Source: Lachnospiraceae bacterium UBA5899 (lineage in GTDB: Bacteria; Bacillota; Clostridia; Lachnospirales; Lachnospiraceae). Taken from it: DNA of 64,000 nucleotides. The stretch is from assembly GCA_002432425.1 (NCBI GenBank), contig DJEL01000057.1, positions 13,400-77,399 of the forward strand, given 5' to 3'. The translations under genes and the position numbers were made by a program. Below the pieces are notes generated by a model. It saw only the letters and a list, made by a program, of their open reading frames with translations. It did not search any database and was not told where the DNA came from. Numbering within the stretch: position 1 is the stretch's first letter; every line of letters begins with the position of its first letter. Shown here piece by piece: positions 52,833 through 61,862 of the stretch.

Positions 52833-52949
52833 ATGGAAATTTTATTATTGGGCGGCGGCCTTTTAATTATCATCTTTGCAGTAGTGGTTTCCGTGGTTTC
52901 TTCCGTGGTAAGTGCTGTTGCAGCAGACCAGGACGACGCAGAAGATTAA
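52833..52949 (+). CDS. 38-residue hydrophobic small protein
   Basis: The ORF starts with MEILLLGGGLLIIIFAVVV, one transmembrane helix of about 26 residues, and ends in the acidic tail ADQDDAED. It has its own promoter (52754-52782), a ribosome binding site AAAGG 12 bases upstream, and a terminator overlapping its stop, so it is a self-contained gene. It does not resemble a family I know; the short helix-plus-acidic-tail form is compatible with a membrane regulator or a toxin-like peptide, but no function is assigned. Confidence 0.75.
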   Translation: MEILLLGGGLLIIIFAVVVSVVSSVVSAVAADQDDAED

Positions 52950-52970
52950 AAATCTTCTGCGTTTTTCTTT
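52937..52970 (+). terminator. Terminator overlapping the small gene's stop codon
   Basis: CGCAGAAGATT and AATCTTCTGCG are a perfect 11-base stem with an AAA loop, followed by TTTTTCTTTT. The stop codon TAA lies at the stem-loop boundary. Confidence 0.92.
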
Positions 52971-53025
52971 TGCTCCGCTATCTGCCTGTATCTGCTTTTA
53001 AGAGAAAATTTGCCTGCGCTTCCCA

Positions 53026-54888
53026 TTACTGTTCCGCAATCTTTGCCGCCAGTTCTTCCAGATACATCCATCTGTCCATTTTTTCTTCGAGCGCTGCTTT
53101 TAATTCCTCTGTTTTCTGATTGATTTCCTGCAGCTTCACAAAGTCGGAAGCATAGTTTGGAATACTCGCTTCCAAATCGGCAATCTGCTGCTCCATATCC
53201 GCAATGTCCTGCTCAATGGTTTCATATTCCTTCTGCTCTTTATAAGAAAATTTCAGCTTTCGTTTACCGGGGTCCCAGGTGTTTTTTTTATCTGCCGTTC
53301 CTTCGGCACCACCCTTCACAGATGCAGCTTCTTTATCTGCATCTTTCTCCGCTCTGCCTGCATTTCGTCCGCTTCCGTCAGCTTCGTTTTCCATCTCGGC
53401 TTCCACACTTTTCCGCAACAGATAATCGGAATAATTGCCCTCGTACTGCCGGATGATACCGTCCCCTTCAAACGCAAAAATACGCTTCATGGTACGGTCC
53501 AGAAAATACCGGTCATGGGACACGGCAATGACAATCCCCTGAAAGGTATCCAGATAGCTTTCCAAAATCGTCAGTGTGGCGATGTCCAGATCGTTTGTCG
53601 GCTCGTCTAAAATCAGGACATTCGGGGCTTCCATCAGTACACGGCACAGATTCAGCCGCCGCTTTTCTCCGCCGGAAAGCTTGCCCACAAGGCCATACTG
53701 GTCTTCGCCCGAAAACAAAAACTTTTCCAACATCCTTGCCGCCGTGACCTTGCCCTCCGTGGTATCGATAATCTCCGCCACATCCCGGATGTAATCAATC
53801 ACCCGCTTATTGTCCGGCATGTCGCATTCCTGCGCATAATAGCCGATTTTAATGGTCTGTCCGATTTCAATATCGCCCGCATCCGGCTGCACGGCTCCGG
53901 TAATCATTTTCATCAGGGTGGTTTTGCCGCAGCCGTTCCTGCCCACAAAGCCCACTCTGTCATTCTTTAGGAAAATATAGGAAAAATCCCGGATCAGTTC
54001 CTTGCCCGGATAGCTCTTGGAAATATGCTTTAACTCAATGGTTGTCCGTCCCATGCGGTTAGAAACGGAGCTTAACTCCACGTTGGCGGAAACGGACTCT
54101 GTTTTGCGGTTCTTTAACTCTTCATATCGCTCCAGTCTTGCCTTTTGCTTGGTGGAACGGGCTCTTGCGCCCCGCTGCACCCAGGCAAGCTCCGTGCGGA
54201 GCAGGGACTGCCGCTTTCTTTCCGCTGCTTCCGCCATTTCTTCCCGGCTTATTTTTTCTTCCAGATAGCCGGAATAATTGGTTTCATGGGAATAAATTTT
54301 ACCCCTGTCGATTTCAATAATTCTGCCTGCCACACTGTCTAAGAAATACCGGTCATGGGTCACCATGATGACCGCATTTTTTCTCTTTTTCAGCATCTCT
54401 TCCAGCCATTCCGCCATGTCGCCGTCCAGGTGGTTGGTAGGCTCGTCCAAAATCAGTAAGTCGGAGGGCGTAAGCAGCACGCTGATAAGTGCCAGACGCT
54501 TTTTTTGTCCGCCGGACAAATGCCCGCATGTTTCGTTAAAATCCGTGATTCCCAGCCGGGTCATCATGTTTTTGGCATCGGTAATCAGGTCGGTGGCTTC
54601 TTCCTCCGTTTTTCCGTTCTCCCGAAGCAGCGCTTCTATCAGCGTATCCTCCGGCCGGAAAGAAGGATGCTGGGACAGGAAACGCACCACCATGCCCTGC
54701 GCCCGTATGACCTTTCCCTCGTCCGGATCTTCCAAGCCCGCCAGAATTTTAAGCAGCGTGCTTTTGCCGGTACCGTTAATGCCGATGATACCGACTTTTT
54801 CCCCTTCCTGCAAAAAGAAGGAGGCTCCGTCCAAGAGCCTTCTTTCTCCGTATGCCTTTGTGATATTGTCAGCCGTTAAAATGTTCAT
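53026..54888 (-). CDS. ABC-F family ATPase
   Basis: Two ATPase domains in one chain (Walker A GINGTGKST and GRNGCGKTT; signatures LSGGQ and LSGGE; Walker B LLILDEPTNHLD and LILDEPTNDLD) with a charged helical linker (ELAWVQRGARARSTKQKARLERYEEL) and no membrane segments. A C-terminal extension (about 500-620) has a Lys/Glu-rich stretch and a coiled coil, as in Uup-like members. Such proteins act on the ribosome in translation or antibiotic protection. The intact EQ-type catalytic Glu residues indicate active hydrolysis. Confidence 0.93.
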   Translation of the reverse strand: MNILTADNITKAYGERRLLDGASFFLQEGEKVGIIGINGTGKSTLLKILAGLEDPDEGKVIRAQGMVVRFLSQHPSFRPEDTLIEALLRENGKTEEEATDLITDAKNMMTRLGITDFNETCGHLSGGQKKRLALISVLLTPSDLLILDEPTNHLDGDMAEWLEEMLKKRKNAVIMVTHDRYFLDSVAGRIIEIDRGKIYSHETNYSGYLEEKISREEMAEAAERKRQSLLRTELAWVQRGARARSTKQKARLERYEELKNRKTESVSANVELSSVSNRMGRTTIELKHISKSYPGKELIRDFSYIFLKNDRVGFVGRNGCGKTTLMKMITGAVQPDAGDIEIGQTIKIGYYAQECDMPDNKRVIDYIRDVAEIIDTTEGKVTAARMLEKFLFSGEDQYGLVGKLSGGEKRRLNLCRVLMEAPNVLILDEPTNDLDIATLTILESYLDTFQGIVIAVSHDRYFLDRTMKRIFAFEGDGIIRQYEGNYSDYLLRKSVEAEMENEADGSGRNAGRAEKDADKEAASVKGGAEGTADKKNTWDPGKRKLKFSYKEQKEYETIEQDIADMEQQIADLEASIPNYASDFVKLQEINQKTEELKAALEEKMDRWMYLEELAAKIAEQ

Positions 54889-54920
54889 GTTTTATCCTTT
54901 CTTATAAGAAGGATTGATTA

Positions 54921-56093
54921 TCATAAAGATGCGTAAACCGTCATGCGGAGCTTTCTCACTTCCTCCGTGGTGCCGGCATCCGTTTTCTGGATAAAATACA
55001 AAAGTGTCATGTTTTCACTGGGGTCCATGGTGATGTAATTGCCCGTCCAGCCGTCCCAGCCGTATTCACCCACGCTGGCGTTGCAGCCGGCTTCGCCGGG
55101 ATTGCGCAGCACTCTCGTTAAAAATCCGTAGTCATAACCCCACAGGCTGTCCCAGTTAAAATCTTTCGCCTGCTCCTTGGTCAGATGGGAGCTTGTCATC
55201 AGTTCCACGGTTTTACGGCCTAAAATCCGCACGCCGTCCAATGTGCCGTAATGCATCATCATGCGGGCAAATTTTGCGTAATCATCCACGGTGGACACCA
55301 GTCCCGCTCCGCCGGATTCGTATACCGCATCTTCGCCGTAGCCTTCCAGTCCCAGGTGATTGTCCGTATAGGGAATGAGTCTGCCCTCCTCGTTGCTCCA
55401 CTGATAGCAGGCTGCCAGACGGTCCCTCTTTTCCTTAGGTACTACAAAGCCGGTATCCTTCATTCCCAGGGGCTCGAAAATTTCTTTCTGTAAGAAATTG
55501 CCGAAGTTTTCCCCGGAAACCACCTCTATGATACCACCTAAAATGTCCGCTGACAAACCATATCTCCATTTTTCGCCGGGATGGAAACAAAGGGGCATCT
55601 GTGCAATCCTGCGGCAATACTCCAGCGTATCGGTGTGAATGCCCTGCGCCAGCTTCTCTTTTAATTCCTTAAACAGTGCATCCATCTGCCTGCCGGGCTC
55701 GCAGCCCATATCCGGGTAGGTAAGACCGGATGTCATGGTGAGCAAATCCCAGATTTTCACCGGGCGCTTGGGCGGCACCAGTCTGCCGTCCTCTTCCATG
55801 ACCTTGCAGTCCGCAAATTCGGAAATATACTTGGATACCGGGTCCCAGAGGTCGATTTTTCCCCGTTCCGCCAGTATCATGGTGGCTGCTGCCGTAACCG
55901 GCTTCGTCATGGAGTACAGGCGGAAAATGGCATCCCTTTTCATGGGCACGCCGTTCTCCTTATCCGCATAACCGTGGCTCTTAAAATATACTTCTTTGTC
56001 ATCTTTTATCATCAGCACATTGGCGCCGATGATGTGTCCCTGGGCAATGCCGTTTTCTACGATTTCTTCCATGGTTTTCTGGTAATCTGTCAT
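54921..56093 (-). CDS. Beta-lactamase-fold serine hydrolase (class C/EstB type)
   Basis: The catalytic Ser and Lys are in LYSMTKPV; Tyr in WRYGLSADILG takes the YxN position, with Ser in place of Asn as in esterases of this family. GWTGNYITMDP near the C-terminus replaces a KTG-like motif. No signal peptide is seen, so a cytoplasmic esterase or D-amino-acid hydrolase is more likely than a true beta-lactamase. 390 residues; AAGGAA lies before the ATG. Confidence 0.85.
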   Translation of the reverse strand: MTDYQKTMEEIVENGIAQGHIIGANVLMIKDDKEVYFKSHGYADKENGVPMKRDAIFRLYSMTKPVTAAATMILAERGKIDLWDPVSKYISEFADCKVMEEDGRLVPPKRPVKIWDLLTMTSGLTYPDMGCEPGRQMDALFKELKEKLAQGIHTDTLEYCRRIAQMPLCFHPGEKWRYGLSADILGGIIEVVSGENFGNFLQKEIFEPLGMKDTGFVVPKEKRDRLAACYQWSNEEGRLIPYTDNHLGLEGYGEDAVYESGGAGLVSTVDDYAKFARMMMHYGTLDGVRILGRKTVELMTSSHLTKEQAKDFNWDSLWGYDYGFLTRVLRNPGEAGCNASVGEYGWDGWTGNYITMDPSENMTLLYFIQKTDAGTTEEVRKLRMTVYASL

Positions 56094-56129
56094 TTTGGTT
56101 CCTTCTTTCTTTTTCTATGATGGGCTGGG

Positions 56130-56229
56130 GCTGTGCCTGCTGCCGTTTCCTCACTGACCCGCTTCCGCTTAGTATGCCGGGACGCTGTGCTTCCTGCATT
56201 TCCTCGCAGACCCGCTTGCGCTTAGTAAT
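56130..56229. repeat. Two tandem diverged copies of a 46-bp repeat
   Basis: Copies at 56130-56175 and 56184-56229 share GCTGTGC, TTTCCTC, GACCCGCTT and CGCTTAGTA and agree at roughly 80% of positions. The second copy is also an inverted match of the sequence at 56289-56320. Confidence 0.7.
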
Positions 56230-56285
56230 CACCGTAACAGTACGTAAGTTGCCAGAATACGGCAACTAAGTACTGACGGTGATTA
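56226..56285. repeat. 60-bp imperfect palindrome in the intergenic repeat element
   Basis: TAATCACCGT at the left pairs with ACGGTGATTA at the right; CAGTAC with GTACTG and AGTTGCC with GGCAACT continue the stem with three single-base or two-base bulges, around AGAATAC. As DNA it could extrude a cruciform, as RNA a long hairpin. It has no coding content. Confidence 0.75.
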
Positions 56286-56310
56286 AAAGTCTGCTTAGGA
56301 AATGGCAGGA

Positions 56311-56400
56311 TGGCACAGCCGTATATCTGCTACCCTATAAGAGGCAGGGGCACAGCTGTATATCGGCTACCCTATAAAAGGCAGCGGACACAGCCGTCGA
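56311..56400. repeat. Tandem 38-bp repeats
   Basis: Two copies (56311-56347 and 56349-56385) contain GGCACAGC, GTATATC, GCTACCCTATAA and GGCAG, and a third partial copy (GACACAGCCGTCGATTGCTGC) begins at 56387. With the palindrome and the 46-bp pair, the whole spacer between the hydrolase and GH31 genes is made of repeats. Confidence 0.75.
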
Positions 56401-56408
56401 TTGCTGCT

Positions 56409-58472
56409 CTAAAATATCTTCACGTCTTTGCCGTCCCGGACAAAGACCGGAATAACGGACAGCGGGGCGTCTACGGTAACCGTCTGGCCGCCTTCGTACA
56501 GGTTTCCGCTTACGGCGTCTTTCCATTCTGCGCCCTTAGGTAAGTAAAGGGTTCGTTCCCTTGCGCCAAGCTCCATAACGGGAGCCACCAGCACATCCGG
56601 ACCGAACATGTAAACGTCTTCGGTTTCCCAGCACTTTTTATCCTCCGGGAAGTCAAAGAACAGCGGGCGCATCACCGGCGCACCGCTTTCACTGGCTGCC
56701 CGCATGCATTCCCGGATGTAGGGACGCATATTTTCCCGGACAAATAAATACTTCTTTAAGATTTCATAGTTGTCCTCACCGAAGCTCCAGACCTCGTTGT
56801 CCTGACCGGAGGTAAGCTGACGCACATTGTCAATAAACTCCTGCTCCCTCTCGTACCAGGGGGAACGCTCTCCGTGCATACGGAATACCGGGCAAAAAGC
56901 GCCCCATGCAAACCATCTGACCAGAAGTTCCCGGAAATCCGCATCTTCAATGTTGCCGCCGACAAAACCGCCGATGTCACTGGTCCACCAGGGGATACCC
57001 GCCATGCCCATGTTTAAGCCCGCCTGTAACTGCTCCCGCATGGCGCGGAACGAAGAATGAATGTCGCCGGACCAGGTCAGCACTCCATATTTCTGGCTGC
57101 CCGCCCAGGCACAACGCACTAAGGACATGATTTCTTTTTCCCCGGACTCTTTCAGCCCGTCATAAAAACCTTTGGCATACATGGCAGGATAAATATTGCT
57201 GCACTGCAGTGCCGGTCCGATGTAATAACGGGTATTGTCAAAATCGTAGGGTCCGTATTCCGGCTCCGCTTCATCCAGCCAGAAAATGCGGATGCCCTTC
57301 TTATAATAATTCTCCTTGCATTTTTCCCAGACAAATTTTCTGGCGCCGGGATGCGTGGCATCGTAAAATACCGTGTTGCCCATCCAAGTCATGTGGAGGC
57401 CGTTTCCCCTGTCGGAATGCACCAGATACCCTTTTCCATTCATCTCCCAGAAATTTTCGCTGCGCTCATCCACCGTGGGCCAGACCGAAACAACCGTTTC
57501 AATGCCCATATTCTTCAGTTCTTTTACCATGGCATCCGGGTCGGGCCAGTCTCTTTTTTCAAATTTGAAATCCCCCTGCATGGTCCAGTGGAAAAAGTCC
57601 ACCACAATGGCATCCATGGGAAGTCCGCGTCTTTTATGCTCTCTGGCAACCGCAAGGATTTCCTCCTGGGTACGGTATCTTAATTTACACTGCCAATAGC
57701 CCAGACCGAATTCCGGCATCATGGGCGTTCTGCCCGCTGCCGCACTGTAATGCAGTTCGATTTCCGCCGGGGTGTCGCCTGCCGTGATAAAATAATCTAA
57801 TTTCTTGGTTCTCTTCGCATACCATTCCGTCTTGTTGGTGCCGAAGGTTGCCGTACCGATTGCCGGGTTGTTCCAGAGGAATCCATAGCCTCTGCTGGAA
57901 ACATAAAAAGGCACGCTTGCCTGGGAATTCCGCTGTGCAAGCTCCAGAGTGGCGCCTTTTTTATCCAGATGCTTTTCCTGATACTGCCCCATGCCGAAAA
58001 TTTTCTCATCATCATATGCTTCAAAACGTGCCGTCAGCTCATAATCGCAGGAACCCATGACCGGCTTTAACTCTCTGGCATCCACACGAAGGGGCACACA
58101 GTAGCGGTTAATACGGTTGCGGTTGCGCCAGTATTCCTCCGTCAGCACCTCGCCTCTCTGATTTAAGAACCGAATCCAGCCCTCGGGATTCACTTCCGCC
58201 GTGATTTTTCCGTTGGTAAGTGTTGCCACCGTGCCGGTCTGGTGATATTTTTTCCACTCTTCTCCCTTGTACCAGGGGTCCGTCACATCCACTTCCGTAA
58301 ATGTAATCACCGGCGTCACTTCTTCCACCTTTTCGCAAAGCGCCCAGTCGTTTTTGTCCATCTCCGGCTCCGCCGTCATGCGGACGCGCAGGGAACTTTC
58401 TCCCCAGCATTCTATGTAAACCCGTGTGAGTCCTTCTTCGATAACCAGCCTGTTTCCTTCCTGCCTGACCAT
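56409..58472 (-). CDS. Glycoside hydrolase family 31
   Basis: The 687-residue enzyme has the catalytic nucleophile in RIFWLDEAEPEYG and the acid/base region in LTWSGDIHSSF, plus FGMGQYQEKH and PWWTSDIGGF. Family 31 includes alpha-glucosidases and alpha-xylosidases; YWQCKLRYRTQEE and the DEAEPE form point to the xylosidase-like branch, without proof. No signal peptide, so intracellular. AGGAGG precedes the ATG. The nearest regulator of AraC type is 28 kb away. Confidence 0.92.
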   Translation of the reverse strand: MVRQEGNRLVIEEGLTRVYIECWGESSLRVRMTAEPEMDKNDWALCEKVEEVTPVITFTEVDVTDPWYKGEEWKKYHQTGTVATLTNGKITAEVNPEGWIRFLNQRGEVLTEEYWRNRNRINRYCVPLRVDARELKPVMGSCDYELTARFEAYDDEKIFGMGQYQEKHLDKKGATLELAQRNSQASVPFYVSSRGYGFLWNNPAIGTATFGTNKTEWYAKRTKKLDYFITAGDTPAEIELHYSAAAGRTPMMPEFGLGYWQCKLRYRTQEEILAVAREHKRRGLPMDAIVVDFFHWTMQGDFKFEKRDWPDPDAMVKELKNMGIETVVSVWPTVDERSENFWEMNGKGYLVHSDRGNGLHMTWMGNTVFYDATHPGARKFVWEKCKENYYKKGIRIFWLDEAEPEYGPYDFDNTRYYIGPALQCSNIYPAMYAKGFYDGLKESGEKEIMSLVRCAWAGSQKYGVLTWSGDIHSSFRAMREQLQAGLNMGMAGIPWWTSDIGGFVGGNIEDADFRELLVRWFAWGAFCPVFRMHGERSPWYEREQEFIDNVRQLTSGQDNEVWSFGEDNYEILKKYLFVRENMRPYIRECMRAASESGAPVMRPLFFDFPEDKKCWETEDVYMFGPDVLVAPVMELGARERTLYLPKGAEWKDAVSGNLYEGGQTVTVDAPLSVIPVFVRDGKDVKIF

Positions 58473-58531
58473 ACCTGCCTCCTGTGTGATAATTTATTGG
58501 TAACTTAGTTCTATTTCATTTTATTATAAGG

Positions 58532-58562
58532 AAAAAACAGGATAACGTATACCCTGTTTTTT
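58532..58562. terminator. Terminator downstream of the PAP2 gene
   Basis: AAAACAGGATA and TACCCTGTTTTTT form a stem with one mismatch around a short loop, flanked by A and T runs so it can work in both directions. It separates the PAP2 operon from the GH31 transcript. Confidence 0.8.
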
Positions 58563-58593
58563 GTAGTTTGAATACCTTACATTTTGTGAAATT

Positions 58594-59121
58594 TTACTTT
58601 ACCGTTCTCCGGCATTTATCCAGTTTTTCAACGATTGCGTACCCTATAACGCCCGACAGAATGCCCACTGCGATACCGCCCAGTACATCCGTCGGATAAT
58701 GCACGTAAAAATACAGCCTGGAAAAAGCAATCAGTACTGCCAGAATAAGTGCGGCAATCCATGTCTTTTTCATTTTTGCCAGAAATAAAGCCATCATAGC
58801 CGCAAAGGATGCCGCCGTATGCCCCGACGGGAAAGAAAAATCAAGGGGCTTTTTTATGAGAACGGCAATAGCTGTGTTGACGTCATACGGTCTCACCCTT
58901 GCCACCAGATTTTTCAGAATGAGGTTGCATAAAATAAGGTCTACCAGAAGCGCTGCCGCTACGATTATCCCCGTTTTTCTCGTCTTCGGCAGTATCAGCA
59001 AAACAACCGCCAGCACAATCCAGATGATACCGGCATTGCCGAGGCTGGTGATAAATGCCAATATTTTATCAAGCAGTGGTATATGTATGGTCTGTAAAAA
59101 ATCCAGAAATCGAAGTTCCAT
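58594..59121 (-). CDS. PAP2 family phosphatase
   Basis: Motifs KNLVARVRPYD, PSGHTAASFA and SRLYFYVHYPTDVLGG of the PAP2 superfamily are complete, in a 175-residue protein with about five transmembrane helices. Likely substrates are undecaprenyl pyrophosphate or phosphatidate, used in cell-wall or lipid metabolism. It follows the P-loop protein gene by 16 bases. Confidence 0.93.
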   Translation of the reverse strand: MELRFLDFLQTIHIPLLDKILAFITSLGNAGIIWIVLAVVLLILPKTRKTGIIVAAALLVDLILCNLILKNLVARVRPYDVNTAIAVLIKKPLDFSFPSGHTAASFAAMMALFLAKMKKTWIAALILAVLIAFSRLYFYVHYPTDVLGGIAVGILSGVIGYAIVEKLDKCRRTVK

Positions 59122-59137
59122 GAGTACACCTTCTTTG

Positions 59138-59926
59138 TTATGGTAGGTTCTCTATGTCATAAGCCTTCGCCTTCAGGACAATCATTTCTTTCCGGAACAC
59201 CTCTTTCATGAGCTTTCGCTCTAATTGCTCTCTTCTTTCCAGGTGCTTCAGCAGTCCTTCTTTGCCCAAAAGCCCGTGCATCTGCCCATAAGGAGATGCC
59301 TCTATATAATTTACCATAAGTGGGAACCAAAGTTCCACACCATTTTCATCCGCTCTTTCTTTTTTTATCACTTCGATGCTTCCCGCAATATCCTCTACGT
59401 CCAGATAAAGAATTTTATACGGCTTATTTTGCAAGATTTCATGCACTTTTCTATAAAAAGCCAAGATTTCATCATCCTGCATCTGCAGATACAGTATCAT
59501 GTTTTCCAGAATATTCTGAAACATGGCACATTCAAAAATTTCACCCTCCGGCTCCCATGCTGAAAACCTGGAAAGTACTGTATTTTCAAATGTTTTCCTG
59601 TCCAGATTGCCGTTGTAGATTTCAAACTGCTCCATGTATTTGTGAAAGCCCGGAATATCCGTCAGTATCCGCGTATAGGGAATGACATGGTGACTTTTCT
59701 CCTGCACGGCGTACCTTGCTATTTCTTCCGATAATGACGGAAATCTTGCAAGAATGTCCTGATAGGTCGTTTCATCCACATAAGCGCACCACGCCAAATC
59801 CACCGGCGTATAGTCTCCCTCCCGGCAGACCTTTTTCTCCGGATATTTTACTGCCAGACGGTTTACCAGCGTGCTTTTGCCCGCTCCCTGCAGGCCTTCT
59901 ATGAAGTACGACTGTTTTTGTGTCAT
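59138..59926 (-). CDS. P-loop nucleotide kinase-like protein
   Basis: The Walker A motif is IEGLQGAGKSTLVNRLA at the N-terminus; YKILYLDVEDI may be a later strand of the kinase fold. The 262-residue protein is otherwise unfamiliar to me. It overlaps the phosphatase gene by four bases (ATGA) and is cotranscribed with it. A kinase acting on a small molecule is possible. Confidence 0.75.
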   Translation of the reverse strand: MTQKQSYFIEGLQGAGKSTLVNRLAVKYPEKKVCREGDYTPVDLAWCAYVDETTYQDILARFPSLSEEIARYAVQEKSHHVIPYTRILTDIPGFHKYMEQFEIYNGNLDRKTFENTVLSRFSAWEPEGEIFECAMFQNILENMILYLQMQDDEILAFYRKVHEILQNKPYKILYLDVEDIAGSIEVIKKERADENGVELWFPLMVNYIEASPYGQMHGLLGKEGLLKHLERREQLERKLMKEVFRKEMIVLKAKAYDIENLP

Positions 59927-60393
59927 AACGTTTTCCCCTCTATACTCCGAAGCAGCGCTTCACATCCCTTTACCACATCTTCATAGGTCTTTCGGAAGTC
60001 TCCTGTATACCAGGGGTCCGATATGGGCCTGTCCTCTCCCGCAAAGGAAAGCAGCAGTTTTATTTTGCCGCCCTGATGTCCCGTCATCCGCTCTATGTTT
60101 TTAATATTCCTATCATCCATGCCAATCAGATAATCATACGCATCATAATCGGACTTTTTTAGCTGCACCGCCCGTTTCCCTTCGCAGGAAATCCCGTGCT
60201 TCGCCAGTTCTTCCCTCGCCGGCGGGTACACCGGATTGCCAATGCCGTTCCATATTTCTTCCGTACTCGTAGCCGCCGAAGCGATTTCAAACCGGTCGGC
60301 AAGACCACGTTTTGCTACCATATCTTTGAAAACAAATTCCGCCATGGGGGAGCGGCAGATGTTGCCGTGGCAGATAAAAAGCACTTTTATCAT
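59923..60393 (-). CDS. Low-molecular-weight protein tyrosine phosphatase
   Basis: The catalytic loop CHGNICRSPMAEFV matches Cx5RS near the N-terminus, and the general acid Asp is in ISDPWYTGDF. At 156 residues it is standard. AAGGAG is about ten bases before the ATG, in sequence that must belong to the chromosome rather than the inserted element. It leads the operon of P-loop protein and PAP2. Confidence 0.93.
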   Translation of the reverse strand: MIKVLFICHGNICRSPMAEFVFKDMVAKRGLADRFEIASAATSTEEIWNGIGNPVYPPAREELAKHGISCEGKRAVQLKKSDYDAYDYLIGMDDRNIKNIERMTGHQGGKIKLLLSFAGEDRPISDPWYTGDFRKTYEDVVKGCEALLRSIEGKTL

Positions 60394-60469
60394 ATATACA
60401 AAACTCCTTAAATTACGCTATTTTCCAGTATTTTCAAGCATTTTTAGTTCACTCGTTTTTCATCCTAAC

Positions 60470-60501
60470 TTGACATATCTTGGCATATCTTGGCATATCT
60501 T
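60470..60501. repeat. Three 10-bp direct repeats near the element end
   Basis: TTGACATATC, TTGGCATATC and TTGGCATATC follow each other without gaps between the element end and int, in phase with the helix. They may bind excisionase or form part of the attachment site. Confidence 0.75.
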
Positions 60502-60508
60502 TCCCTGC

Positions 60509-60549
60509 AAAAGTGGTAAAAAAAGTGGTAAACGATTTGCGCTTACCAC
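60509..60549. repeat. AAAGTGGTAAA pair and inverted copy, likely integrase arm-binding sites
   Basis: AAAGTGGTAAA occurs twice in tandem (from about 60509 and 60521) and TTACCACT inverted at 60543-60550. The sequence resembles the arm-type sites bound by the N-terminal domain of Tn916 integrase as I remember them (AGTAGTAAAT). Confidence 0.65.
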
Positions 60550-60558
60550 TCGACTTTT

Positions 60559-61758
60559 TCAGGCTCCCGCAACTCTACGCATTTCATCTTTTGCATCCTC
60601 AAAGTTTACATGGGTATATGTGTTCAAAGTAACACTTATATCTGAATGTCCCATAATATACTGTAGAGTTTTAGGATTCATACCAGATTTCGCCATATTA
60701 GAACAAAAAGTATGACGACACACATGAGGTGTTATCTTCGGCATTTGAATCTTATAAATACTATTGTATTTATCCCGTATGTGCTGCATATATTTCTCCC
60801 AGTGCAGAGCAACCATAGGTCTATCATTCTTATCCAAGAATAAAAAACCGGTATATCCCTGAATCATCGGTTCAACCCTCGGCTTAGAACGATTAGAAAT
60901 AATCCTTCTAAAACATGTTGCTACTTCTTCTGTCATTGGAACATATCTGACACCACTTTCTGTTTTAGGCTCTTCAATCGAATATTCCATATTACGTTTT
61001 CTCTGCAACTGATGGTCCACCTTAATCCTCATATCCTTAAAATTGATATCAGATATTGTAAGACCGCAAAATTCAGAAATACGAAGCCCAGTATTAAACA
61101 GAATATAAATACCATCATAGTATTTGCAAAAATGCTTGTCTTCCTTTATGAATTTTAAGAATTCTCGCTCCTGCTTTCTAGTAATAGCTTCTCTTGTTAC
61201 ACTATCATTAACAACAACTGAAGCAAGTTCAAAACCAAACGGATTCTTACGAATAAGATCATCATCTACCGCCATTTGAAAAGCCGGACGTACAACACCT
61301 CTAATTGAATGAATGGAACTGTACCCTCTTCCATCTACTTGCTGTAACTTTATCAGCCATGCCTTTGCATCACTAAGCTTAACCTTATCAATTCTTTTAC
61401 GTCCGAAATCTTCCTTTTTGATAATATTGATAACAAACTTATAATTAGCTTCTGTGTTATGTCTAACTCCTGTTTTTAGAGAAATATATTTTTCGACAAG
61501 TTCTAATACAGTCATATTACCGCCATTAGGTGTTATATCGTCAAACAAATCTCTTTCAATTTGTTTTTCCTTCTCCCTTAAAGACAAATCTTTCATCTTT
61601 CCTTTTGGTAGCGGGTCGTTTTTCTCTAATCTCCAGCTATAAACATCTCTGCTTATACCGTCTTTATCAATATATTTATAACGATATCTGCCGTCTGATC
61701 GTTGGGACTCTCCATTACGAAGAATGCGATTTTTATTATCTCTACGCTTTTCGCTCAT
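60559..61758 (-). CDS. int: Tn916-family tyrosine integrase
   Basis: The 399-residue recombinase has the Tn916-type N-terminal arm-binding domain (MSEKRRDNKNRILRNGESQRSDGRYRYKYID), a SAM-like core-binding domain, and catalytic residues Arg in TGLRISEFCGLT, Lys in KTESGVRYVPM, His and Arg in HVCRHTFCSNM, His in GHSDIS and the nucleophile Tyr in TLNTYTHV. All are intact, so it should be active. It is the last gene before the element end. Confidence 0.97.
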   Translation of the reverse strand: MSEKRRDNKNRILRNGESQRSDGRYRYKYIDKDGISRDVYSWRLEKNDPLPKGKMKDLSLREKEKQIERDLFDDITPNGGNMTVLELVEKYISLKTGVRHNTEANYKFVINIIKKEDFGRKRIDKVKLSDAKAWLIKLQQVDGRGYSSIHSIRGVVRPAFQMAVDDDLIRKNPFGFELASVVVNDSVTREAITRKQEREFLKFIKEDKHFCKYYDGIYILFNTGLRISEFCGLTISDINFKDMRIKVDHQLQRKRNMEYSIEEPKTESGVRYVPMTEEVATCFRRIISNRSKPRVEPMIQGYTGFLFLDKNDRPMVALHWEKYMQHIRDKYNSIYKIQMPKITPHVCRHTFCSNMAKSGMNPKTLQYIMGHSDISVTLNTYTHVNFEDAKDEMRRVAGA

Positions 61759-61862
61759 ATTGTTCTCTCCTTTCTTTAATAAAAAGAGAGCCCAAACTCA
61801 CGATAACATTGTACCACAAATGTGACCCTCTTTCCATAAAGATTTTATGACTTCTTAAAAAA

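Noticed and set aside
54921..56093. True class C beta-lactamase (resistance gene)
   Set aside because: No signal peptide and the YxN and KTG motifs are altered; esterase-type members of the fold look the same.
56311..56400. 38-base tandem repeats as a possible CRISPR array
   Set aside because: Only two full copies with no spacers between them, diverged, and no cas gene in the window.
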